Shown here: positions 37,621-50,536 of the stretch, in pieces
Numbering within the stretch: position 1 is the stretch's first letter
Layout: every line of letters begins with the position of its first letter
DNA from: Malania oleifera
Taxonomy: Eukaryota > Streptophyta > Magnoliopsida > Santalales > Ximeniaceae
Direction of reading: 5' to 3'
Assembly (NCBI RefSeq): GCF_029873635.1
Contig: NC_080423.1
Coordinates: 101,928,991 to 101,992,990, forward strand
Length of the DNA: 64,000 bases
The notes under the pieces: generated by a model
Told to the model about the DNA's origin: nothing
Seen by the model: the letters and a program-made list of their open reading frames with translations, nothing else
Databases searched by the model: none
Translations under genes and position numbers: made by a program

Positions 37621-38317
37621 TCCCAACCGATTAGCCTCAGTCAAAATCTTCCTAACAAATAACATTTTATCCACATAAAATAACAGATACATCACCTCCC
37701 TTGCATCCTATCACCCTCTTCCCTTCTAGAAGCTCAACCAACTCCCACATCTGATTTTTATGCAATAACTCAATTTCCTCCACCATAACACTCATCCATC
37801 TATTTTCCCTTTACTGTGCACCGTATCTTGAAAAATAGTAGGAACCTTGCTGGTAGTAATGAATCCATAAAATACTAGATCATCAAATTTATACCTGAGT
37901 GGGGCCTGATAGTGCATCTGGATCCATTGTGATCCTTCTGGTATCCCGAGTTAAAACTCCCTGCATTATGAACAATGTCATCTCTACCCTAAGTCTATAA
38001 CTCCACCTGCATCATATGTTCATTACTGATGCAATTTTTTGGCACCTGTTTCTCTTCACTCTCAAACCTGAGTAGTATATTATAACCTGTCCACACCTCT
38101 CCTACAACTTTCCTATCTAGTGATACCATTGGTGATTGGTTAAATGAGAAACGTCATACTCACCGACTTCACAAAAAAGTTCCTTGCAAGCCCCGTATAC
38201 AACCTGCCATACTGCTCACAAAACTCCTTGAACAGAACTAGCGTACCCATTTCCAATGTCTGACTTGAGGATCCCTCTTTGGGTCTGATTTTTCACCTCA
38301 GCCACAAGTTAAACATT

Positions 38318-39169
38318 TCAAACATCTTTGACTTGTGCCGCATGAAGTACACCAAGACCTTTCGGGATAAACTCACGAAATACATATGTCCAACCCGTGA
38401 TGCTACCCTCATCGGTCCCCCAAACATCTAAAACAATGTAGTTAAGAATACCCTCCATTTTGTGTGTGGTTGTTTTACGCAAAACAATATTACCTGACTC
38501 AAAATCTCCAGCTACAACTTCACCTATAATTGTGGTACCCTGCAGTGCATAGATATTTCTCGCTAACTTTTGTCCCTTCATCACCATCAAGTCGCCTTCA
38601 CACACTTTCATTATCCCACTTTCATACTTGTAACTATACCCATTACAATCTGAAGTGCCCAAAGAAATCACATTCTTCCATAGATCCGGTACATGCCTTA
38701 CATCACATAAAGTTCTCACAAAACCATAATATATTTTAATTCTTATATTTCCTATTCCAACAATTTTGCATGAAGCATCATTTCCCATCAGAACAGAACC
38801 AAAATTAACTGACTTGTAGGTACTGAGCCAATTTCTATTTGGTGTCATATGATAAGAACATCCCAAATCTAGGATCCAAGAATCTGTGAGGCATTTTGAA
38901 CCCGATGAAATATATAGCATATTGCCATCATTGCTCCATGAGTATCCTACCACTACATTTGCAGATTTTGATGAACCCACTTAATTTTCAGCATTCCCCT
39001 TTTCCCACTCTGGACACTCCGATTTTATGTGTCCAATTTTCCTGCACTTAAACTGGGAATTATTACAACTCGATCCGCTCCGAAACTTGCTTCTCCCACG
39101 TTCTTGATTATCCTTTACCAAAAGCCCTTCACCATGTGAAATTTCATTAATGGCCATCTTTCTTTGATG
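38318..39169 (-). pseudogene. Copia element 1: end of gag and GAG-pre-integrase domain
   Basis: The first part (39169 to about 38990) is the basic end of gag with a ruined zinc knuckle: FKCRKIGHIKSEWPEW has lost two cysteines. After a stop, 38980-38318 is a 220-codon open stretch. It has the protease-like region (ILDLGCSYHMTPNRNWL, where DSG-type residues are altered to DLG) and the GAG-pre-integrase domain (DVRHVPDLWKNVISLG). The frame leads directly out of the solo LTR at 39175, so this is the downstream half of the gag at 41319-41869. Confidence 0.75.
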
Positions 39170-39174
39170 AAAAC

Positions 39175-41313
39175 TGTTAGCTTTACCGTGATCCCGAGGG
39201 GGGGGTGAATTGGTATTTTTAAAATTGAATCCCTAGGTAAATATTATAACACTAGTATGTTCACAACCCTATGATCAATCTAGTGCAAGTAATGTAAATA
39301 TACCAGAATTCAAATAAAGCAATTTAATCAATGCCACATACACTAGAAAATAGTAAAATAAGAGTGACACACAGAGATGTTATCGAAGTTCGGCCAATTG
39401 CCTACGTCCCCACCTTGGCTAACAAGTACAAGGATTACCACTATAACTTGCTCACTTAAAAGGGTGGAGCGGCACCTATACAAACCAGGTCAATTAGCAC
39501 AGGGCTGACCTCAACCTTTACATACAATCCTTACCGAACTGGATTACCGCTCCCTCAGGCCACACCTGGAAACACTCAAATTTTACAATCAAATGGTACA
39601 GACAAAAGTGTTTTCACGTAAAGCAGATATGTACCCAAATGCATTCAATCAAATACACCACAAATGATTTAATACGTAAGCTCAGTGTGGTCTAAATAAT
39701 TCAACTCTCAAATGTATCTTCTATCAGTGTAATAAGTGCGTGAGAGTATCAACAAACAATCTTTGTATCTCAAGATTTTCAATCAACAGATTCACACAAA
39801 GATGTCAAGCAAGTTTCAAATGTATCAATTAGTAGGATATATCATTCACGTATATAGAATACATGCTTGGTTTGCAAAAGATATGTAATCTTTGTATTGA
39901 GCAAATAATATGTGAGTGAATAACTATTGCACAAAGACTAATATACAAAACACAAATATCTTCTCACAAGTATATTAACTATAAATCACATAAGATATTT
40001 GAGTAAGTTTTGAAAACATTTTGTAATCCAAAAATCAAATACAAACTTCCTAAGTTATAGTAACGAAAATGCAACACTCGGAAGTTCAACACAAGTCTTC
40101 TTAGGATAGGCTTATGAGCAAAGCCCCCTAAGAATACTTAGGTTTTGCTTTTGTAAAAATCGATTCAATCTCACAACAATGAGAGAGCAAAACTCTTTGT
40201 ACAAACACTCAATACACTTACAGAGGATATGGAAACTTGAAGAAGATAAGTTTGAGTGGTTTGAGTGAGAGTATGAGCAATAGGAATAGAAGAGAGTATT
40301 TTTACTTAAGAGAGAATTTTTTATTTTGTTTTGCTAATCAGATCTCTAATTTTCCCAAATGAAGGGGTATATATAGAGACCCCAAGAATTATAACTGTTG
40401 GGGACAAGTTTGGGATTATTAGAAAAGATTAATGATGTTTTTATTATTTTAACCCTGTTTTAAAAAATTAACCACGATAAAAAAAATTCAGGGCAACCCG
40501 AGAGAACCGGTCGACCAGAATATTCTCAGTCGACCGAAGTTCATATGGCTCGGTCCACAAGGCCATTTTTGAACTTCAGGATCGGTCGATCGGGAGAGGC
40601 GATTTTCTCAATTTGCGCGGTTCAGTTGACCAGGGATATTTGAACTAGGTGATTTGGTCGACCAGACCATTGGGACATCTCTCAAGGACCCTTGGTCGAC
40701 TAGGTTGGTGCAGTTCAAAATCCTCTCAGTCGACCAGGAAGGCAAAATGTTGACTTCTAGGTGATTTGGTCGACCGGGGTCAAATGAACTATAATGGTTC
40801 GGTCGACCGGGCTGTGGTTAATCAGTTGACCCAGACCGGATTCGGTCAACCAGGGTAGAATGAACTACATGGGCCGGTCGACCGAAAGTGCACAAAGTGT
40901 ACATTTCGGTCCTATTTTGATTAACAAAAACCCTATTCAATGTGCCTAACATATATGAGTGCAAATTTGAGTGTCCTAGGATCATTTTTAGGTCCTTTTT
41001 GAAGACACCGAAAAAATTCAGTGTCGGTCGACCGAAGTCATTTGCATTATGAGCTTACATATTTGACCATACAGGTGATGTGTGTGATTATTACATACAA
41101 AAAATCCTAATTACTATTACAGACCCTTTACATGAATAAAATATATTGCAACATAAGAAATTGGGTCTTCAATAGAAATTTGGTCTTCAAGCTTCACTCT
41201 TTCCATGTGCATTTGATCTGTCAATTTAAGTTCGTGCACAAAGCCTCAAGCACCTATTAGATACAATGAGTATTTGTCATAATCAAAATCGGGAGTGACC
41301 TATAAGGTCAACA
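39175..41313 (-). mobile_element. Solo LTR, family A, inserted in copia element 1 gag (2139 bp)
   Basis: On the minus strand it runs TGTTGACC to GCTAACA, with a perfect TSD (AAAAC on the plus strand, 39170-39174 and 41314-41318). It is homologous to 2379-4085. The GTCGACCG array lies at about 40498-41035, followed (minus strand) by CTCTATATATACCCC near 40370. It splits the copia gag cleanly. Confidence 0.92.
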
Positions 41314-41318
41314 AAAAC

Positions 41319-41869
41319 CCAGCAATGCGCTTGTTACCTCTTCTAAATTTAGGGTTTCTTTGCCCCATGTTAGAGTAGTAACCAAACTCTCATACGTGCA
41401 AGATGCAGGTAGGGAATTCAATAGCATCGGTGCCTTGTCTTCTTTCTCGAACTTCACATCAACCCACATCGAATCACTTACAATTTGATTGAATGCATTG
41501 ATGTGTTGGTCCAAATATAAACCTCCACCATCTTAAGCCAATACAATCTTTTCTTAAAAAATAACTTGTTCAATAAAGACTTAGACATATACCAGTTTCT
41601 AGTTTCTGCCAAATTGCTACCGAAGAATCCTCATCCATGACGTGATACAATGTGTCATCAGCCAAACAAAGTCTAATAGTCGACACCGCCTTTGCTTCCA
41701 ATTTATTCCAACTTGTTTCATCCATTCTTTCTAGTTGAACTCCGTATAAAGCTTTCACCATGCCTTGTTGCACTAACAGATCCTTGACCTTTCTTTGCCA
41801 TAAACCAAAGTTTCTTATTCCATCGAACTTAATAACATCAAACTTTGCAGAAGAAGTTTCAGAGGCCAT
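41319..41869 (-). pseudogene. Copia element 1: 5' part of gag
   Basis: Starts MASETSSAKFDVIKFDG and continues FGLWQRKVKDLLVQQG, the copia gag (UBN2/retrotran_gag) N-terminus. In-frame stops lie near 41520-41570. The second half (LDQHINAFNQIVSDSM, LLNSLPASCTYESL) runs to the solo LTR border. Capsid-like gag packages element RNA. This copy cannot make a full protein. Confidence 0.82.
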
Positions 41870-41894
41870 TACAACAATGCTCTAGTACAAACTT

Positions 41895-42275
41895 GCTATG
41901 AAAATTGAATGCATAGTGGAATAAAACGATCTTACAAATACAGCAACCAACACTGAAATATACAAAACAACAATCACACAGATTATAATGAAGGCAACAA
42001 CAATGACACAAGGAATTACATGGTTTAGTAATGCCTACATCCATGGGAGGAATCGATAATGTAATTCTTACTATCTTGTATCTAAAGACTTGAACATTCA
42101 GAGTTACAACATATACAACGTATATATAACCCTCTCGGAGGTTTTCCCCCCAAAACCCAACCTATCCAACATCCCAAAATTCAAAATTTGAAAATCAACA
42201 TCAGGAACCTGAGCCAAACCGTCGACAATTTCAAATATACCGTCTAATAAAGTTTGAAAATATTGACAACAAAAT
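41895..42275 (-). repeat. Truncated 5' LTR of copia element 1
   Basis: Aligns with 36455 to about 36830. The outer (U3) part, about 180-200 bp, is missing where copia element 2 begins. The adjoining primer site (about 41880-41893) has decayed from the tRNA-Met match. Confidence 0.75.
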
Positions 42276-42378
42276 TCTTATTACTCTTGTGAAGAATATT
42301 TCACCCTCCTATAAATTTTTGTATGGAAATATATACAAGTATACAAAATTTATTCTAGGAATGAAAGTTAAAAAATAA

Positions 42379-42478
42379 GCCTAACTATTACAAATCTTTA
42401 ACTCCTGATTTGCCTAACTGTTACAAAGCTTTAACTCATGATTTGCCTAATTGTTATAAAGTTTTAACTCATGATTTG
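42379..42478. repeat. 34-bp tandem repeat, 3 copies
   Basis: Three consecutive units like GCCTAACTGTTACAAAGC plus TTTAACTCATGATTT, with a few substitutions between units. They lie in the 3' end of copia element 2, probably in its LTR. Confidence 0.85.
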
Positions 42479-42534
42479 TAGTTGTTACAACCAGATTTAT
42501 AGCCTAATAATCAGGTTGTATAATCATGTGCTTG

Positions 42535-44199
42535 TGACTCACTCGAAAAATGAGCAGCTTAGAAGCTATCCCAAGTATAGGAGTTACGTCGTGTAATATT
42601 CAGCCCAAGGGCTAGATCGTCTCCTCAGGGAATGCGTTTAATATCAGATTTAAATTTTTTCAATTGAAAACAAAAAGGTTACTGAACTCGGTTCAGATTT
42701 GAGATTTTCAAGATGGTTCAATTTCACTTTTGACGAATTAAATAACACACGAATTAAAACTCTAGACCTAGCATGCACTGAAATTGAGAGCAAAAACGAA
42801 AACTCTAATCTACTCAAGGAAACACTGAAATACACGTTAATCAAAGATGGCAACCTAGAACATGGAATCAAAAATGCGCAATGGAAACTTAATCAGACTT
42901 AACACATACACTAAAAATTGGATCTTTAACCAAAGCAATAACTCGAACCACAATCACAATTTAAACACAAAACAAACAAAAATTTAACACATAAACGATA
43001 ACAAAAATAATAAAAAAAAAACACGAGAAATCAAATTGGACTTAATTAAAAAGACTAAATTAAAACTACCACTAACTAGATAAACAAGTAAGAAAAATTC
43101 AACAAAACTTAAATGCTTAACAATATTCAATCTTAAAAGAAATTTCAAATAAAATAAAAAAACTGAACTTTATGCAATATTTAAAGTCTTAACAAAATAA
43201 ATAAATAAAAGAAATCAGGGAATAAAGAGAGAGAGAAGAGCTCCCAGAGCTTCAGCTGGTTGCAGCGGCTGCTCGGGTTGGTGGCTGTCTGTGATGCTCT
43301 GCTGCGGTGGAGCTGATGTTGCAGAAGATGGAGGAGGTCGTGTAGCAGCTCCCGGCTGGCAACAAGCTTATGGAGGCTACGGGTGCTGTGGATGAATGCC
43401 AGCAGCAGAGGGAGTCCAGCCGATGGAGCAGCAGGAGCTTGCCGGAGTTATAGAGGGGAGTCTGGTACTGGCGGAGAGATTTTCAGAGAGGGAGAGAATG
43501 AAAGAACAGAGGGGGAAGGGAATACAGAGAGGGAGAGCAAGGGAAGAAGAAAGACAAACCAACATAGAGAAAGAGAGGACGGGAATAAATCAAGGTAAAG
43601 AGAAGAAGAAGAGAAGAAAAAGAGAAGGAGAAAGAGAAGAGAGAAGAGAGAAGAGAGAAGAGAGTGAGAGTTGGCTGGGGGCAGCACCCAACAACCCAAA
43701 AAAAGAAGAAGAAAGAAGGATTTAAAGGAGGGAAAAAAAAACCCTATGACCCGCGTTGGAGAGATCTGACCCGGATAACCCAATTGGATTTGACCCATTT
43801 GGAAAGGTCACATCAATAACCTAATTATAATTTTTTTTTCTCATTTTCTTTGTTCTATGTTCATCACCAAATTTTTCCCTTCTAGAGCCCATTTCTCTCA
43901 AAAATCGAAACATGAAAGTTGTAGATAATCCTTTCTTCTTTCTCCAAAAATTTGAATCGTCTCGATCGGAGCTTAGATGGAAAAGTTATGCACGAAATAC
44001 AAACAAGTGTTGGTTTTGGTTCCCGGGACTTTTCCTATGATAGAAAATTACCAAAAATTCATAAATGGTGCAATAAAATTCAAGAATGATAAATATGGCA
44101 CTTTATTAAAATATTGGATAAATTTGGACATTTAAGTAAAAATATAAGTCGTAAAGCCCGAGTTAAGATGCCCAATTACGCAGTTTTGACGTGTAATCA
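42535..44199 (-). mobile_element. Solo LTR, family B, in copia element 2 (1665 bp)
   Basis: On the minus strand it runs TGATTACACG to GAGTGAGTCA, with a perfect TSD (GCTTG on the plus strand, 42530-42534 and 44200-44204). It is homologous to the plus-strand copy at 50537-52174. A purine-rich stretch (about 43470-43720) yields spurious open frames. The parent family is not identified. Confidence 0.9.
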
Positions 44200-44204
44200 G
44201 CTTG

Positions 44205-45839
44205 ATTTTAGGAGTCCTCCTTTATACACCCCTGCAAGATGCAGCTACCATCGACTAAGCCAATCTTGTTTTTTAGAGAATCTGTGCCTTGTTGTGACAA
44301 GGGCTTTGTTAGTAAATATGCGAGCTGATCTCGAGTGTTGACGTGATGAACATTGAGAATGCCACGTTGAGCCATATCACGAACAAAATGTAGATCAATC
44401 TAAATATGCTTCATCCAAGAATGCCGCAATGGATTAAAACTGAGGTGAGTTGCACACAAATTATCACATAGCAGTTTTGGTAAAGCTTTCACTAGTAAAT
44501 CGAGTTCTTTGAATAGTGATAGAAGCCACATAGTTTCTGAAGCTGCATTTGCAAAGGATCTATATTCAGCTTTGGTCGACGATCTTGCTACAACTCTTTG
44601 GTTTTTTGAACTCCAAGATATGGGGTTTGATCCAAGAAAGCTTATGTATGCGGAGGTGGATGTGCGATCATCAAGATTGCCCGCCCAATCAGTATTAGAA
44701 TATGTTGTGAGATCAAAACTGGAATATTTTTTTTTATGTGAATGTCATGAAAGATTGTTTGCTTCAAGTAGCGGAGAAGTCTCTTTGCAGCTGCCCAATG
44801 AGTACTTTGGGTTTGTGCATAAGCTGTGAGAGTTTATTTACTGAAAAAAAAAATTTTCTTACGAGTGAGAGACAAGTATTGGAGACCTCCAATAAAACTT
44901 CGAAACTTGAAACTATCAAAAGATGTTGTCCCATCAACCAACTTTAGAGTTGTGCTTGTGGAAAGCAAAGTAGAAACTTCTTTAGCAGCTTTCATGTTGG
45001 TTTTAGATAGGAGGTCCCCGAATATATTTGTGTTGTGAGAGGAAGAGATTGGATTTAGTAGAAATGAATTCCATTCCTAAGAAAAAATGAAGTTGGCCCA
45101 TGTCCTTTAAAGAGAATCGAACTCCAAGTTGTTCAATGATATAAGGCATAAAATTTATGTCACTGCCAGTGATAACTAGATCATCGACATATACCAAGAA
45201 ATAGCACAAAATAGAATTATGGTTATATATAAACAAAGAGGAGTCTGCTTTCGAATTTTGAAACCCAACATTCACGATTGCCATTTTTAGTGTCGAGCAC
45301 CAGGCTTGAGGAGCCTGTTTGACGCCATAGATGGCCTTATTTAACCTGCAAACATGATTGGGTTTCGAGGCATCTTTGAATCCTAGGGGTTGGACCATAT
45401 ATACTATTTCAATCAACTGTTCATGCAAAAATGCATTGTTGACATCAAGTTGTCTTAAAGGCCATCCCTGCATCACAGCAACTATCAAAACAGTTCTAAT
45501 AGTAGGCGACTTCACAACCGGGCTAAAGGTTTCCTTGTACTCCAACCCAGGACATCGATTATAACCTTTAGCGACAAGCCTTGCTTTAAAATGATCAATA
45601 GACCCATCGACTTTGCATTTTACACGGCATACCCATTTGCAACCCACTGGTTTATAGTATTTTGGTGGGGGAACCAATTCCCATGTACCATGGCGCTTGA
45701 GTGCTATGAGTTCTTTTGACTTTGTTGTTCTCCAGTGTGTTTCACGGAGTCCTTGGGCCACACAACTTGGTTCAATGGTATTTGAAATGGGATCTTTGGT
45801 TGTTGAATTCAATTGTTTGAGTTTATGGATATTGTTCAT
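44205..45839 (-). pseudogene. Copia element 2: reverse transcriptase and RNase H
   Basis: 45839-45003 is open for 278 codons. It has the copia RT block: KWVCRVKCKVDGSI, ARLVAKGYNRCPGLEYKETF, QLDVNNAFLHEQL, and the catalytic YVDDLVITGS. Downstream, in shifting frames, come RNase H motifs (ISWSSKNQRVVARSSTKAEY). Other stops occur, so the protein is broken after the RT. Relative openness of the RT suggests it is younger than copia element 1. Confidence 0.88.
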
Positions 45840-45885
45840 CGATCGTGATGTAAGATTGGATGGATCGACCTAATCCTTTAGTTCA

Positions 45886-46977
45886 ACCCTCACACAAGCA
45901 CATACACTCAAAACACTTTAAATTAATAATTTAATTATCCGAACATAAACACCATAAGTCATGTTGTATTTCCCATGTTTTTGGAATTTTGAGAAGGTGT
46001 ATGATGTTGTTCCGAAATAAGTCTCAATTGGTTCTTTCACAAAGGAATCAAGTTAAATGCAGAAAAGTTGTTATTTCAAACTTTCAAGAATATAAGTTTT
46101 ATGTTAGCAAACTAATATTCACGCAATATATTTAAGCTAGCAAGTACCAATGTTGCAATCTATGGATTCAAAAGTGTTATTCAAAGATGTGATTTTAATC
46201 CACTATCAAGGGTTCATAAAATATAGCAAGGATTCAAACACAAGTACTGAGATTACCAATAGATTTGTTTGGATGACTTGATGTTGTTCAACACAAGTTA
46301 GACCACGCTGAAGTCCTTCGTGCAAGCTTTGAAACACCGAGATGAATGCAGCAATGTAGTGGAGGGATGATGGTCGTGTGGGGGTATGAAGGTGTTCGCC
46401 GTGTGGGTGTTGGATGGAAGGTGGTCGTGTGGTGTGTGGGGAAGATGATGATGAAGTTATTGGATAGAATAGCGGTCTCTCACCACCTGATCTCCAGAGA
46501 GAACGCGTAGCCTCAGACTACACAATCGAAATAATTGGACAGGCTTTCAAGCTCAACATGGGGGAAGGGGGGGACAAGACATTAACTTAGCTAAACTAGC
46601 ATGGGGGCAAGACAATAAACAACTTACACTTCCCACACAAGCATGGGAGAAAAAAAAATGCTCACTAAATCCTAACACATTAAAAGACTAACACAACTTA
46701 CTAAACTCACACACATGCAAGCTAAGCTTAAGTGTCTTGCAATATTACAAATTAAATACAAACGTATGTTAAAAAAAGTCAAATTCATGTGGGGGCCATT
46801 GGAGCCGTGTGGGGCCCAAATGGGTTTTGAACTCGAATTTGTTTCGGCATATCAACTAGGGTCTTTACGCACCGAAAGTCTTCACGTAATCCATGTGTAC
46901 CTACAAAAGAGTTACAAATCAAAGTAGACATCTGGAGGTCGTCCACGTGTCACCATGTTTGCAAAGGAATGGGATAA
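45886..46977 (-). other. Probable LTR / 3' non-coding part of a gypsy fragment
   Basis: No coding frame. On the minus strand it follows a purine-rich stretch (AGGAGAGATGATGGGGA) and begins TGTCTTATCCC, as an LTR after a polypurine tract would. The far end could not be defined. Confidence 0.4.
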
Positions 46978-47160
46978 GACATGTTGATCCCCATCATCTC
47001 TCCTGGACCCAAAAAATCTCTTCTTCAGAGAATTAGAAGTGAAGTACTAGGAATACAACTTTGGGTTGAGACAAAAAATCCCCATGTGTCTCCTCTGAAA
47101 TAGTGGCTTACCTGTCCACTTGACTAAGAACTTTTGGTATGAACCTGCTCGTGTGAACGT
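46978..47160 (-). pseudogene. Ty3/gypsy integrase C-terminal (chromodomain-like) fragment
   Basis: The minus strand reads YQKFLVKWTGKPLFQRRHMG, matching the end of gypsy integrases where a chromodomain-like fold recognises chromatin. The frame stops shortly after. It is joined head-on to the plus-strand gypsy gag at 47161. Confidence 0.6.
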
Positions 47161-49971
47161 TATTTTGTCATCCAAGATCTCTTCAATTTCACCAGGGTCC
47201 AGGACATTGAGGAGACGTTGGCAGCGTTTCCATGTACAGATGAACAGAAGGTAGTATTTGCAACATTCAAATTGATAGAAGAGGCAAAATGCTGGTGGAA
47301 ATCAGCGCAATTTATTGAGGACCAGAGGCCAAATTCAATGCCAGTGACGTGCAGTTGATTCAAGGAGCTGTTCTTCGAGCGATATTTCCCTGCCATCATT
47401 CAGAGCGCTAAGGCAGTAGAGTTTATGCATTTAGTTCAAGGTCAGATGACAGTATCACAGTACACAGCTCGATTTATTGAGTTGTCTTGGTTTGCCCCAC
47501 ATTTGGCACCAGACGAAGAGAAGAAGGCAAGGAAGCTTGAAGAAGGCTTGAGGCAAAATTTGTTTGAGCAGGTTATTGGTTTTCGAGCTCAAACATTCAC
47601 AGAGGTCATGGATAGGGCTGCAGTTATTAAGAGTGGCATGCAGAAAGGCTTCGTAGCTCAAAGTCAAAGAAAGAGGCCTGCGCCTCAAGGTGTTTAGGCG
47701 AGTTCTAGTAAAGGTCTATAGAGAGGAGACCGTTATAGGGAAGGTCAGAGGCGAATGATGGGACCTCATGAGAATCAAGGTGTGCAGGCCTACCATGTGT
47801 GTCAGACGTTCAGGAGATGACATCTGGGAGAGTGCCGGGTTGGGAAAGACGTTTGTTATCAGTGCGGGAGACCCAACTACAAGTCACGAGCATGCCTAGG
47901 ACCGTCGATATGTAGGGGTTTGATGTAATATTGGGTATGGATTGGCTGACATCTAATCACGCCAGTATTGATTGGCATCAGAAAGAAGTAATTTTTAGAC
48001 CCCCAGGTGAGCAAGAATACATATTTGTTGGTTCATGTGTGCATGTCTCGCCACAGTTAGTATCAGTCATGAAAACAAGCATACTACTCCTAGATGGAGG
48101 TCAAGGATTTATGGCTTTTGTAAAAGAAGTGTCAAAAAATGAATCGAAGCTTGACAGGACACCAGTGGTAAGGAAATTTCTAAATATGTTTCTAGAAGAG
48201 TTACCTGGGTTGCCTCCCGATCGCGAGGTAGATTTTTCTATAGATTTACCTCCAAGGACAACGTCGATCTCTAAAGCTCCTTACCGAATGATTCCAATTG
48301 AATTGAGAGAATTAAAGGACCAGTTACAAGATCTATTGAATAAAGGGTTTATTAGACCTAGTGTATCGCCCTGGGGAGCACTAGTACTGCTTGAAAAGAA
48401 GAAAGACGAGTCTATGAGGATATGCATCGATTACAGGGAGAAAAATAATGTAACTATTAAGAACAAATATTCTTTACCCCGTATAGATAATTTATTTGAT
48501 TAGCTTCAAGGTACATGGGTTTATTCTAAGATCGACCTCAGATCAGGCTATTATCGGGTGAAGGTTAAAGTAGAAAATATTTCTAAGACAGCATTTCAAA
48601 CCAGATACGGGCACTACGAGTTTTTGGTGATGTCATTCGGGTTAACTAATGCACCAACAGTATTTATGGATTTAATGAATCGGGTGTTTCATCAATATTT
48701 AGACCAGTTCGTTGTGGTTTTCATTGATAATATACTGGTCTACTTGAGGAGTTTTGAGGAGCATGAGGCACACTTGTGGCTGGAACTTTAGACGCTTAGG
48801 TAAAAGGAATTGTATGCCAAGTTTAGTAAATGTGAATTCGAGTAAAATAAAGTTGCATTTCTGCGGCATGTGATATCAGGGGATGGAATTTTAGTGGATC
48901 CCAGTAAAATAGAGGCAGTAGTGAATTAGGAAAGGCTGAAGAATGTTTAGGAGATTACGAGTTTCTCAGGACTGGCGAGATATTACCGTTGGTTTGTAGA
49001 GGGATTTTCAGAATTGTTAGGACCTTTGACTCAACTGACCAGGAAGAATGCCAAATTCACATGGGATGATGAATGCAAACAGAACATCCAGGAATTAAAA
49101 TAGTGGCTTGTCACTGCACCAGTACTGACGATTCCATTTAGAGGTGATGGTTAAGTAATTTATAGTAATATGTCTTTGAAAAGGCTTGGTTGTGTGTTGA
49201 TGCAGCATGGTAGGGTTGTAGCTTATGCATCCCGACAGTTGAAAGAGTATGAAAAGAACTACCCTACCCACGATCTGGAATTGGTTGCAGTGGTACATGC
49301 ACTAAATATTTGGAGGCATTACTTGTACAGTGAGAGATGCGAGATATTCTCTAACCATAAAAGTTTAGAGTACTTTTTCACGCAAGAAAGAGTTAAATAT
49401 ACGGCAAAGGAGATGGTTAGAGCACATTAAGGATTATGATTACACCATCAGTTACCACCTAGGTAAAGCAAATGTGGTGGTTGATGCACTGAATCGTAAA
49501 TCAGAGGGTACAACGCAGTTAGCAGCAATAATTCAGCACCCAATTCAGATGGACTTAGAAAGGCACGACGTGGAGGTAGTGGAGGATGGTCACCAGGAAT
49601 TTATTGCAAGCCTGGTTGTGTAGCCTACGCTATATGAAAAGATTAAAGCTGCTCAAAAAAAGGACCCAAAATTAGTAGTGGTAATAGCTAAAGTACGAGA
49701 TGGTCAGGGAGAGGAGTTTAGCATTCTGATGATAGGACTCTGAGGTTTCGCACTAGATTGTGTGTGCTTGTAGATGATGATATCAGGAGAACGATTCTAG
49801 AGGAGGCTCATAGATCTCTATAAATGGTTCATCTTGGCACTACTAAAATGTATAAAGCGAGAGTATTTCTAGTCAAGTTGCATGAAGAGGGAGATCGCCA
49901 AATTTGTGCAGTAGTGCTTAACGTGCCAACAGGTTAAGGCTAACCACTAGAGGCCGGCAGAGCAGTTGCAG
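47161..49971 (+). pseudogene. Ty3/gypsy (Tekay/Del-like) gag-pol pseudogene, 5'-truncated
   Basis: Order seen: gag ([35 protein letters not shown]), zinc knuckle (CYQCGRPNYKSRAC, with the His replaced by Tyr), then a jump to the segment after the protease ([17 protein letters not shown]). Reverse transcriptase follows ([31 protein letters not shown], the FxDD motif altered to FIDN), then RNase H ([20 protein letters not shown]) and the integrase zinc-binding start. At least a dozen in-frame stops and several shifts are present. The protease core is deleted. The frame ends at the LTR border at 49972, still inside integrase. Confidence 0.88.
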
Positions 49972-50536
49972 TGTAATGACCCAAAAATTACTCCATATTT
50001 TTTTTACATGTAAATTACTCTAATACCCTTGCTATAGTCTCTGAGGCCTCAGATGGGCACTGAGGTGTTCCTGTATATAATAGACACACCTATACAGCGG
50101 AAAACATAAAATCATACATATATATATATATATATGTATGTATGTATGTATGTATAATACCAGAATGCGGTGTTTCCAAACCATAATTACATTTTCATAT
50201 CTTACACCAGTACCATCTACCGAAAAAAAAAACACAACCCTCTAAACACACTTACCCTATAAGCAAGGCAACCAAGAAGTCACTCTATCTGTGAGCCTGA
50301 TCTGCTCGCCTAGCTGGTTCACTTGAAAAATATTAGAGTAATGGGATGAGACGACACTCAGTAAGTGAAAATATGTTATTACTAGTGTGTGGCGACCAAG
50401 TTGCATATCTATTATAAATACATAGGAAACTGTATAAGCTGGTAAATCAGTATAAAGTATATCTTTCATTCATCGTAGTTTAAAATGTAACTGTATCATG
50501 TCATTTTTCTACTTTTCATACTTCTAATATCATACT

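Larger units (their letters stand above)
42276..45885 (-). mobile_element. Copia element 2, truncated, split by a solo LTR
   Basis: Keeps reverse transcriptase and RNase H (44205-45839) and a 3' end (42276-42534) but has no gag, protease or integrase. The upstream border near 45885 is abrupt. The solo LTR at 42535-44199 interrupts it just after the RNase H region. Confidence 0.78.

Noticed and set aside
43396-43798. Charged or hydrophobic frames in the purine-rich stretch
   Set aside because: Simple-sequence artefacts inside a solo LTR.
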